DNA from: Ruminococcus flavefaciens
Lineage (GTDB): Bacteria > Bacillota > Clostridia > Oscillospirales > Ruminococcaceae
Assembly: GCA_002310115.1 (NCBI GenBank)
Contig: DBYI01000066.1
Coordinates: 1 to 29,041, forward strand
Reading direction: 5' to 3'
DNA length: 29,041 nucleotides
Shown here: one piece after another, positions 22,459 through 29,041 of the stretch
Layout: every line of letters begins with the position of its first letter
Numbering within the stretch: the first letter of the stretch is position 1
Notes under the pieces: generated by a model
Databases searched by the model: none
The model's input: the letters and a program-made list of their open reading frames with translations, nothing else
What the model was told of the DNA's origin: nothing
Position numbers and translations under genes: made by a program

Positions 22459-23133
22459 ATGAAAAAAATACTTCTTGTAGAGGATGACGCTGAAATATGT
22501 GATATAATCACAGAATATTTCGGCAACAAAGGTACTGAAGTTGTTGCTGTTCAGAACGGCGGCGAAGCTTTTGATATGATACAAAGCGGTATAGAAGAAT
22601 ATGAGCTTGTACTGCTTGATATAATGCTTCCCGAGACTGACGGCTTTACACTTTGCAGACAGATTCGAATCAAAAGCAATGTACCTGTTATATTTATTAC
22701 TGCCCGCGGAAGGGAAGAGGATATCCTCAGTGGTTATGACCTAGGATGCGACGATTATATAGTTAAGCCATTTCTGCTTTCTGTGCTTTACAGCAAGTGT
22801 GAAGCTCTTTTGCGCCGTGCAGAAGGTCTGATCAATGATAATAAACTAAGTTGCGGCAACATATCTCTTGATACAAGGACGCTGCGTTGTTTTTCGGACG
22901 GAATTGAGGTGGAACTCCCTCCTAAGGAGTTCGCAATACTTCGATATCTGCTGGAGCATGAGAACTGGGTCATTTCAAGGGATACTTTGCTCAATAAGGT
23001 TTGGGGTTATGACTATTTCGGAAGTGACCGTGTGGTGGACAACCATATAAAGAAACTTAGAAAAGCCCTCGGAAGCGCAGGCATACAGATAAAAACTCTT
23101 GTGGGACGGGGGTATAAACTGGCAAAGGAGTGA
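22459..23133 (+). CDS. OmpR/PhoB-family response regulator
   Basis: A 224-residue two-domain regulator. The receiver domain (1-120) has the acidic pocket EDD (8-10), phospho-acceptor Asp54 in LLDIMLPETDG, the conserved Thr in IFITARG, and Lys in IVKPF. The C-terminal winged helix (about 130-224) has the OmpR pattern: LPPKEFAILRYLLEH, then WGYDYFGSDRVVDNHIKKLRKAL, then VGRGYKL. AAGGAGCG precedes the ATG. The stop overlaps the kinase's ribosome site, so the pair is coupled. The signal is unknown; the tandem repeats upstream suggest that it controls its own operon. Confidence 0.94.
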   Translation: MKKILLVEDDAEICDIITEYFGNKGTEVVAVQNGGEAFDMIQSGIEEYELVLLDIMLPETDGFTLCRQIRIKSNVPVIFITARGREEDILSGYDLGCDDYIVKPFLLSVLYSKCEALLRRAEGLINDNKLSCGNISLDTRTLRCFSDGIEVELPPKEFAILRYLLEHENWVISRDTLLNKVWGYDYFGSDRVVDNHIKKLRKALGSAGIQIKTLVGRGYKLAKE

Positions 23134-23138
23134 ACAAA

Positions 23139-24878
23139 ATGGAAAACAAACTTTCCAAAAAGAAACCCAAACGTACTACATTCGGAAAAATGTTTGCAAA
23201 AGCGATGATACTGCCTGTTTTATTTACACTGATTATAGCAGTTGTACTTAATATCTATATTGAGATTATAAGCTGTGAACAAGTTCATGATCAGCAGGGA
23301 AGTCTAAACAATAGTCTTATTAGGACGATACAGTTTGGTGAAGACAAATCAGGGAAATTCGGCAGAAAAGAACAGCTGGTAAACTTTAAAATGGGTTTTG
23401 GTACATTTTACGATGTATATTTGCCTGTGATTTCGTTTCCTGTTTCAAGTTATTCGATATTAAAGAACGACAAAAAAGGGACTGCAGTATCTGCACTTAT
23501 CGACAGAGATGGTAATATTATAGCTTCAAATTCGCTGCGGCTGTGGTGTGTTGTAAAATTCGATGATGATATGAATAATAACAGGTTCTTCAGCTGTGAT
23601 CCCTGTGATACGGATATACCAGAACTGAAGCAGATTTTTGATGAATATATTCAAGGAAAATATACAGGTTATGAGTACAGCTATGAGATCACAAGTGCCT
23701 ATCTTGATACTGCTGAGCTGAAGATGATACCTCATGTTGTCAAAGTCAAAAAATATAAGGTGTCATTAATAGAATATCTTAGAGATGAACTGGTTCTTGA
23801 GGATAAAAATCTTATCGAAGATAAAGAAATCGTGATAGATGCTGATATTGATGGCTATGAGCTTACCGATTTCAACAGCAATTCAGGAATTGATTTTGAA
23901 GATTATAAATATCCGTATTGCTCGCTTCAAATGATGCTTGGAACTGAGAGAGAAAAGATAGAAAAGGCAATTAATGAACGATACCAAAAGGATGGCGTTG
24001 GATATAATTATGAAAGTGATTATGGATTTGCTCTGAATGAATCCATTATGCACACTGATGTCTTATTTAACGGTGAAAGGTGCAAGCTTTTCATTGATTA
24101 TAAAGTTAATGCATGGACCGATACGGTAAAGATGTTATACTGTATTTTTGTTGCGGTTTTCTTTCTTATCCTTACGCTTATAGCTTTTCTGAGATGCTGG
24201 GTAAAAAACTCCAAAAATAAGGCACAGTATGCCTTTGAGGACTATCAGCGTGCTCTTACCAATAACCTTGCACATGATCTGAAAACTCCGCTTGCAGTTA
24301 TCGGAGGCTATGCTGAGAACCTTATTGAAATGCGTAAAGATGTTGGTAGTGAGAAGGAACTTAAATATCTCAGTTCTATTATGAAAAATGTGTCATATAC
24401 AGACGATATCATTGCAAAGACTCTTAAACTCTGCGAAACAGAACAGATAAAAAAACTGAACAAAACGAAAGTCGATATAAAAGCACTTGTTGAGAAGCTT
24501 GCCGAGAAGTACCGGACAGCTCTTGAAGAAAAGTCAATAGAGCTTAATATCAGCGGAAGTGGCGAGGTCACTGCCGATATTGATGTTCTTGCGACTGCGG
24601 TGGAAAACCTTATCTCAAATGCAGTGAAATATACATATGAAGGCGGATGTATAAAAATAACAGCTGATAAGAATCAGCTGTCGGTAGTTAATGATATAGC
24701 GGAGAATATTGATACGAAGGATCTGCTAATGCCGTTTGTAAAGGGTGACAAGGCACGGAGCGATAAGAATAGCCATGGTCTTGGACTTGCCATAGCATCG
24801 GCTGCTGCCGAGCAGAACGGCTTTAAATTGAAACTTGAATGCAAGGAAAAGAATTTTAAGGTGATTATTGATTTTTAA
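23139..24878 (+). CDS. Sensor histidine kinase
   Basis: A 579-residue membrane kinase. The first helix is at about 22-44 and the second at about 332-353. Between them lies an extracytoplasmic sensor of roughly 285 residues that I do not recognise; it is Asp/Glu- and Tyr-rich. No HAMP domain is obvious in the short cytoplasmic linker. The H-box is NNLAHDLKTPL with His379, and the N-box is ENLISNAVKYT. The ATP-binding part is compact: the usual D-x-G of the G1 box is replaced by VVNDIAENI, while FVKGDKARS and SHGLGLAIASAAAEQNG remain. A GTG at 23130 is in frame; AAAGGAG at 23125-23131 favours the ATG at 23139. It is the partner of the upstream regulator. Confidence 0.9.
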   Translation: MENKLSKKKPKRTTFGKMFAKAMILPVLFTLIIAVVLNIYIEIISCEQVHDQQGSLNNSLIRTIQFGEDKSGKFGRKEQLVNFKMGFGTFYDVYLPVISFPVSSYSILKNDKKGTAVSALIDRDGNIIASNSLRLWCVVKFDDDMNNNRFFSCDPCDTDIPELKQIFDEYIQGKYTGYEYSYEITSAYLDTAELKMIPHVVKVKKYKVSLIEYLRDELVLEDKNLIEDKEIVIDADIDGYELTDFNSNSGIDFEDYKYPYCSLQMMLGTEREKIEKAINERYQKDGVGYNYESDYGFALNESIMHTDVLFNGERCKLFIDYKVNAWTDTVKMLYCIFVAVFFLILTLIAFLRCWVKNSKNKAQYAFEDYQRALTNNLAHDLKTPLAVIGGYAENLIEMRKDVGSEKELKYLSSIMKNVSYTDDIIAKTLKLCETEQIKKLNKTKVDIKALVEKLAEKYRTALEEKSIELNISGSGEVTADIDVLATAVENLISNAVKYTYEGGCIKITADKNQLSVVNDIAENIDTKDLLMPFVKGDKARSDKNSHGLGLAIASAAAEQNGFKLKLECKEKNFKVIIDF

Positions 24879-24899
24879 GTTGATTTGGGGTAAATCTAA

Positions 24900-24940
24900 A
24901 CATGCTGTATGTTCAAATATACATATAGCATGTTTTTTTT
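24900..24940. terminator. Intrinsic terminator after the histidine kinase
   Basis: ACATGCTGTATGT (24900-24912) pairs with ACATATAGCATGT (24921-24933) with one G-U, followed by a run of T to 24940. The stop codon of the convergent RNA methyltransferase lies in the T-run, so the hairpin is shared by both 3' ends. Confidence 0.87.
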
Positions 24941-25757
24941 ATATTTTATTGCTGAGCTGGAAGAATGCAACGGCACTGGCGGCAGCTACGTTCAGTGAAT
25001 CTACGCCGTTTACCATTGGAATTTTTATTGTATAGTTGCACTGGTCTATGGTTGCGTTACGAAGTCCGTCGCCCTCTGTGCCGAGGATAACGGCAAGTTT
25101 TGGCTCGGCTTTCAGTTTTGCGTCATCAATACGTACAGTATTGCGGTGTAGAGCCATTGCTGCACAGGAAAAACCTGCGGATTTCAACTCAGAAATGTAA
25201 TCGGGAGTTCCGTTCATGAGGTAAGTCCAGGGAAGCTGAAAGACAGTACCCATGCTTACACGGACAGTTCTTCGGAAAAGAGGATCGCTGCAGGATTGTG
25301 TGAGCAGTACAGCGTCAAATCCGAGAGCTGCTGCGGAACGGAAAATCGCGCCTATGTTTGTCTGATTCATAATATCCTCGAGAACGGCAATGCGTTCCGA
25401 TTTTGAAAGTATTTCCTGTGGCGTAGGCAGCTTTTTCCGGCGCATGGCGCAGAGAGCTCCCTGTGTGAGTTTAAAGCCGGTCAGTTCCTCGAGTATGGAC
25501 GATGAAGCCGTATATACAGGAATTTCACCGCAGCGTTTGATGATATCTGACGCCTGACCGTTTATGTACTTCCTTTCGATAAGAAGTGAGATAGGTTCAT
25601 ATCCTGAATCCAGGGCGGTGCGTATTACCTTAGGGCTTTCAGCCGTGAAAATGCCATCACCATGCGAGAAATAGTCAATAAGCTTTTTTTCAGAGGTATC
25701 AGTATATGGGATGAGTTCTTTCATGTTCAGATCGGTTATTTCAATTATATTTGCCAT
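24939..25757 (-). CDS. TrmH/SpoU-family RNA 2'-O-methyltransferase
   Basis: A 272-residue SPOUT methyltransferase. The N-terminal 110 residues resemble the RNA-binding substrate domain of the family. The catalytic trefoil-knot domain follows with motif 1 NQTNIGAIFRSAAALG, motif 2 LAVILGTEGDGL and motif 3 PMVNGVDSLNVAAASAVAFF. The motif 1 Asn and Arg are the usual catalytic residues. These enzymes methylate ribose 2'-OH in rRNA or tRNA; the exact nucleotide cannot be named. GAGG precedes the ATG. It follows the phosphorylase-like gene by 24 nt and is probably cotranscribed with it. Confidence 0.9.
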   Translation of the reverse strand: MANIIEITDLNMKELIPYTDTSEKKLIDYFSHGDGIFTAESPKVIRTALDSGYEPISLLIERKYINGQASDIIKRCGEIPVYTASSSILEELTGFKLTQGALCAMRRKKLPTPQEILSKSERIAVLEDIMNQTNIGAIFRSAAALGFDAVLLTQSCSDPLFRRTVRVSMGTVFQLPWTYLMNGTPDYISELKSAGFSCAAMALHRNTVRIDDAKLKAEPKLAVILGTEGDGLRNATIDQCNYTIKIPMVNGVDSLNVAAASAVAFFQLSNKI

Positions 25758-25781
25758 TTATTTGCCTCGTTTTCATCATTA

Positions 25782-26555
25782 TTATACTTTATAACTGCCG
25801 ATAATATCAATGCACAAGCGCAGGGCAGGTTCCAGTGAAGCAACACCGAAAGCACGTCTGTCGTAATTGTCAAGATCAGCAAGGGAATCGGCTGTGAAAA
25901 ACAGCATTCCGAAGTCGACTCTGCGGAATTTTGCACAGGCAGCAAGGGATGCACACTCCATATCTACGGTTTCACAGCCCTCGCTTCGGCGATTGGCAAC
26001 TGTATCGTGAGTTTCACGGAAAAGTCCGTCGGTAGTCCAAGTTGTACACTTTTTGAAATGGATATTACGGTCGGAGAGAGCAGAGCAGATGTGGTCAGTC
26101 ATGGGCATATCGAGCTTTACAAGTCGCGACGGTGGAAGATACTTGTATGAGCAGCCCTCATCTCGCAGAGCTCTTACGGGTACTATGAATTCGTTCTCGG
26201 GAATAGGTGTTAGGACTCCGCATGAGCCTGCGGAAATAATCTGTTTTACACCGCAGGCAAGTAGTATCTCCATGTTCTGAACAGCTGCGGGAGCTCCCAT
26301 AGGTGCCTGACAAAGGCATATATCTTCGCCTCCGTAGTTTATGATATATATGGGATAGTCACGTGTAATGGTGGATATGCTCCCTGCGATTACAGCATTA
26401 TGTTTAGCTGCATATTCGTCAATACAGCTGCCAAGAAGTGCATATACTGCTTTTTGTGGGAGCTTTATGTTCTTCAGCTCAGATTTTATCCCGAAAAGAG
26501 AAACCTCGGAGGTATCATACTCAAGTATGGGCATATCGTTTTTGTAAAAAGGCAT
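25782..26555 (-). CDS. Nucleoside phosphorylase family protein (uridine phosphorylase-like)
   Basis: A 257-residue protein of the PNP/UDP phosphorylase superfamily. Recognisable are QAPMGAPAAV (nucleoside phosphorylases usually have a GMG-type loop here), IISAGSCGVL (about 99-108), and ETVDMECASLAACA carrying the Glu that contacts the ribose. SLADLDNYDRRAF near the end occupies the base-recognition region. It probably salvages a nucleoside, but specificity is not decided; a uridine-type enzyme is my best guess. AAAGGAA precedes the ATG. It is the first gene of a two-gene minus-strand unit. I found no consensus -35 box upstream; a TATTAT -10 candidate lies near 26596. Confidence 0.82.
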   Translation of the reverse strand: MPFYKNDMPILEYDTSEVSLFGIKSELKNIKLPQKAVYALLGSCIDEYAAKHNAVIAGSISTITRDYPIYIINYGGEDICLCQAPMGAPAAVQNMEILLACGVKQIISAGSCGVLTPIPENEFIVPVRALRDEGCSYKYLPPSRLVKLDMPMTDHICSALSDRNIHFKKCTTWTTDGLFRETHDTVANRRSEGCETVDMECASLAACAKFRRVDFGMLFFTADSLADLDNYDRRAFGVASLEPALRLCIDIIGSYKV

Positions 26556-26693
26556 TTTTTATTCCTTTCCTGTGAAAGTATTTAAGCTGGTATAATACAG
26601 ACCTGTTCACATCTTTTTTCTTGATTTTTAGACAGTTATGACATTATTATAATCTATTTGTACGAAAAAAACAATATATTCACAAAATTTTAG

Positions 26694-26722
26694 TTGAAAT
26701 TTTTATTGGAATGTGGTATAAT
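26694..26722 (+). promoter_or_regulatory. Promoter of the DUF4003-like gene
   Basis: TTGAAA (26694-26699), 17-bp spacer, TATAAT (26717-26722), with TGG as an extended -10. The leader is about 120 nt. In it CTTAAT (26818-26823) can pair with ATTAAG (26833-26838), which overlaps the first bases of the AAGGAGGTG ribosome site. Confidence 0.82.
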
Positions 26723-26848
26723 AGTTACGATATTTGATAATGAGCGGCAAATTCAGTAAAATTGGTTCATACGTGTTAAAGTGCCGTAGAAGTCTGATGA
26801 AACTTTAGGTACAAACACTTAATTGCATTTTTATTAAGGAGGTGCGTC

Positions 26849-27826
26849 ATGAAGGAGCTACTGGAAACTTTGTGTGACAAGTATTTGCTCAATCTCGGGC
26901 TGTTTACCGACTTTTATCCTCTTGAAAGAGACGTGCTCTATCCAGTGTGTGCAAACGTTTTCTGTGCAGCTGATGCGGTTTTTGATCTTGGAAAGTTCAA
27001 GGACAGCATGAATCTTATAAAGGAAAATCCGAAAATGCTGTCAAGCTTCAGAAGTACGGTTCGTCCTCTGATAGCCTCGCTTATATCCATAAGTGATGAT
27101 CCGAGGGGGGAAATGGAAAAATATCTGAGCTACTATGATATTTTGAAGAAGTACTTTACCAATTCCGAACATCTGGCGCTGCTTTCCGTATTGCTGATCC
27201 GGATAGCACCTGTTGAAAAGGCAGAGGATTACATAAAACGCGGCAGACAGATATATGATCGTATGAAAAAGGAGCACAGGATACTCACAACAAAGGAGGA
27301 CGTTGCTTTTGCAGTAATGCTTGCTTTTTCCGAGAAGTCTGACGATGAACTCATTGAGGATATGGAAGCCTGCTATAAGCTCCTTAAAAAGAGAGCTGAC
27401 AATAACAGTATACAGACTGTTTCTCATGTTCTTGCAATGGTAGGCGGTACTCCTGAGGATAAATGTTCGAAATTCGGAGAGCTTTATGATAGCATGATAA
27501 AAAAAGGAAGAAAATACGGCAAGCATTATGAGCTTGCAATGCTTGCGGCGCTTTCCATTACAAAGTTCTCAAGCGCAGAGATACTTGATGATATAAGCGT
27601 CAGTGAGACTTTCCTTTCACAGCATAAATCGGTGGGGGATCTTTCGGAATTCGGAAAGACCGAGCCGGTGAGCCATGCGTTTCTGTTGCTGACTATTGCT
27701 TACGCGAGCGATGAAAATGTGAGCAGTGAATACGAAAGACATGCGCTTCTTGCAGCAAGACAGGCGACTCTTTATTCGGTTCTGGTGTATAGTATGATGA
27801 CTGTTGCACCGCTTGTTACGGAATAA
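26849..27826 (+). CDS. DUF4003-like helical protein of unknown function
   Basis: A 325-residue soluble, probably all-helical protein. There is no signal peptide or membrane helix. Segments such as FTNSEHLALLSVLL and LTTKEDVAFAVMLAFS, a repeated 'S/T-x-E-D/H, aliphatic' pattern at about 105 and 150, resemble DUF4003 proteins as I remember them. That family has no established function. AAGGAGGTG lies directly upstream of the ATG. A PPK2 gene follows 91 nt downstream and may share the transcript. I do not assign a role. Confidence 0.7.
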   Translation: MKELLETLCDKYLLNLGLFTDFYPLERDVLYPVCANVFCAADAVFDLGKFKDSMNLIKENPKMLSSFRSTVRPLIASLISISDDPRGEMEKYLSYYDILKKYFTNSEHLALLSVLLIRIAPVEKAEDYIKRGRQIYDRMKKEHRILTTKEDVAFAVMLAFSEKSDDELIEDMEACYKLLKKRADNNSIQTVSHVLAMVGGTPEDKCSKFGELYDSMIKKGRKYGKHYELAMLAALSITKFSSAEILDDISVSETFLSQHKSVGDLSEFGKTEPVSHAFLLLTIAYASDENVSSEYERHALLAARQATLYSVLVYSMMTVAPLVTE

Positions 27827-27842
27827 AAGTTATTTACAGGGA

Positions 27843-27860
27843 GGCGATGGCTGTATCGCC
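27843..27860 (+). other. Short hairpin between the DUF4003-like gene and ppk2
   Basis: GGCGAT (27843-27848) pairs with ATCGCC (27855-27860), loop of 6. There is no T-run after it, so it is not a convincing terminator. It could stabilise an mRNA end or reduce readthrough into ppk2. Confidence 0.4.
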
Positions 27861-27917
27861 GCATGTATTTCAGATAGTGTGTTAAAAACTCAATATATTG
27901 TAAAGGAGAGATTTAAA

Positions 27918-28865
27918 GTGAAGGCCGACAAATACCTGATACATGAAGGAAAAAAGATTGATATCCGCAAGCTGCCTACGGACAGCAAGGAAGATAAGGT
28001 CGACAAAGAAGAGATTATTGCAAAATATGAGGAAAACAAGCGTGATCTTGCAGTATTTCAGGACAAGTTCTACGCTGATGCGAGAGAAGGGCTTATTGTT
28101 GTGATACAGGCTCTTGACGCTTCAGGCAAGGACTCATGCATAAAGTACGTTTTCAGCGGCATAAATCCTCAAGGAGTAAAGGTACATTACTATAAGGCTC
28201 CTACGGCGGATGAACTTGCTCACGACTATCTCTGGAGGATACATCAGAATATTCCACGCAGAGGAGAGATAGCAGTTTTCAACAGGAGCCATTACGAAGA
28301 TCTTGTTACTGTTCAGGCGGAGGATATATGGAAGAATTATCATATGTCCGACAGAATTCTTGACGATACAAAGAAGAAGTTCTTTGCGAAGCGCTATGAA
28401 CAGGTGAACAACTTCGAGCAATATCTTTATGAGAACAGCTACCGCATGGTGAAGATATTTCTTCATGTATCCAAGGAAGAACAGACAGGACAGCTGCTTG
28501 AGAGAATAGAGCTGCCTGAAAAGAACTGGAAATTCCGCGCAGACGACCTCAAAGTAAGGGACAAGTACGATGCTTATCTAAAGTGTTTCAACGATGTGAT
28601 AAACAAGACTTCCACGAAAAACAGCCCCTGGTACGTGCTCCCTGGAGATCAGAGATGGTATACAAGGTATCTCATTACAGAAATACTTCTTGATGCTATG
28701 AAAGCCTGCAAGCCAGAATATCCCGAACTTCCACCGGAGGAAGCCGAGAAGTTGCCCGAGTGCAGAAAGGTGCTGGCAGAGGCTATGGCTGAGTATGAAA
28801 ATGAACAAAAGGACAAGAAGCAGGAAGAACCAAGAAAAAAATCAAAAAAGAAAAGTAAAAAATGA
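27918..28865 (+). CDS. Polyphosphate kinase 2 family protein
   Basis: A 315-residue single-domain PPK2. The Walker A region is QALDASGKDS (Lys71), followed by IKYVFSGINPQGVKV. The Walker B/lid region is EIAVFNRSHYEDLVTVQ near 115-130, and the family's REKWKFRxxD-like motif appears as PEKNWKFRADDL. PPK2 enzymes transfer phosphate between inorganic polyphosphate and nucleotides; the SHYEDL form points to the class that acts on AMP/ADP, but class is inferred. The C-terminus is a Lys-rich tail of about 25 residues. The frame extends to 27804 inside the preceding gene, but AAAGGAGAG (27902-27910) fixes the GTG at 27918. Confidence 0.88.
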   Translation: MKADKYLIHEGKKIDIRKLPTDSKEDKVDKEEIIAKYEENKRDLAVFQDKFYADAREGLIVVIQALDASGKDSCIKYVFSGINPQGVKVHYYKAPTADELAHDYLWRIHQNIPRRGEIAVFNRSHYEDLVTVQAEDIWKNYHMSDRILDDTKKKFFAKRYEQVNNFEQYLYENSYRMVKIFLHVSKEEQTGQLLERIELPEKNWKFRADDLKVRDKYDAYLKCFNDVINKTSTKNSPWYVLPGDQRWYTRYLITEILLDAMKACKPEYPELPPEEAEKLPECRKVLAEAMAEYENEQKDKKQEEPRKKSKKKSKK

Positions 28866-28897
28866 TACATTTTATGTATCGTAGAAATTGTTTTTTT
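28864..28897 (+). terminator. Possible terminator after ppk2
   Basis: GATACAT (28864-28870) pairs with ATGTATC (28874-28880), loop TTT. A run of T follows at 28890-28897 after a 9-nt gap. The stem is short and AT-rich, so it is only a weak candidate. Confidence 0.45.
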
Positions 28898-29041
28898 ATC
28901 TATATCACGGCAGAATACCAGCGCTTCTTAGCGAAGCGAAAGAGGGGGATGAATGCCGGATTTTTAAACCAAAACTATAGATAATCAGCAAAACATATGC
29001 CATAATAGATACATATTGGGATAATGATATTATTCCGCCTT
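28898..29041. other. Non-coding end of window
   Basis: No gene is seen. A small hairpin, CGCTTC (28922-28927) with GAAGCG (28933-28938), is the only structure noted. The window ends here. Confidence 0.4.

Noticed and set aside
1..29041. Search for tRNA, rRNA, CRISPR, transposase, phage or antiphage genes
   Set aside because: None recognised by eye on either strand; the window reads as ordinary chromosomal backbone apart from the gap at 21741-22458.

Overview
The window looks like chromosome of a low-to-moderate GC anaerobic Firmicute, most likely a Ruminococcus or close relative in Oscillospiraceae/Ruminococcaceae. This rests on codon and protein style, strong AGGAGG ribosome sites, consensus sigma-A promoters with 17-bp spacers, T-box control, and a two-gene SufC/SufB-like Fe-S system. 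That is inference from style, not a database match. I see no rRNA, tRNA, CRISPR array, phage or transposase. 29 protein genes are supported.

Layout. 1-2115 (+): an ECF sigma factor overlapping a membrane-anchored partner with a Thr-rich extracytoplasmic stalk. 2116-4696 (-): a CopA copper ATPase with a metal-binding domain at each end. 4721-5930 (-): a TraB/GumN-family lipoprotein. 6013-6368 (+): acylphosphatase. 6385-9515 (+): a preQ1 operon (queD-queE-folE-queC-queF) behind a consensus promoter, a candidate preQ1-I riboswitch and an intrinsic terminator. 9536-11692 (+): a membrane-tethered alpha/beta hydrolase and a DegV protein, each with its own promoter. 11735-13487 (-): sufC-sufB. 13608-14045 (+): a VOC-fold protein. 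14160-21888 (+): a tryptophan operon trpE-G-D-C-F-[methyltransferase]-B-A led by a Trp T-box with a UGG specifier. 21741-22458: about 700 bp without a convincing gene, holding two hairpins, a GC-rich block able to fold extensively, and tandem repeats upstream of a two-component system. 22346-24940 (+): OmpR-type regulator and histidine kinase. 24939-26555 (-): a SpoU/TrmH RNA methyltransferase and a nucleoside phosphorylase-like protein. 26694-28865 (+): a DUF4003-like protein and a PPK2-family polyphosphate kinase.

How the genes work together. The que operon encodes every step from GTP to preQ1, including its own GTP cyclohydrolase, and a leader that looks able to sense the end product. The trp operon encodes all steps from chorismate to tryptophan and is controlled by uncharged tRNA-Trp through the T-box; TrpE keeps a feedback-site motif. 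An unrelated methyltransferase lies inside it. SufC and SufB alone form a compact Fe-S assembly module without SufD, SufS or SufU nearby. Eleven promoters with the same geometry (17-bp spacer, often TGn before the -10) could be read directly.

The least explained stretch is the GC-rich structured block at about 21926-22054, a candidate structured RNA or dispersed element. The methyltransferase inside the trp operon and the minimal Suf pair are the next most interesting.
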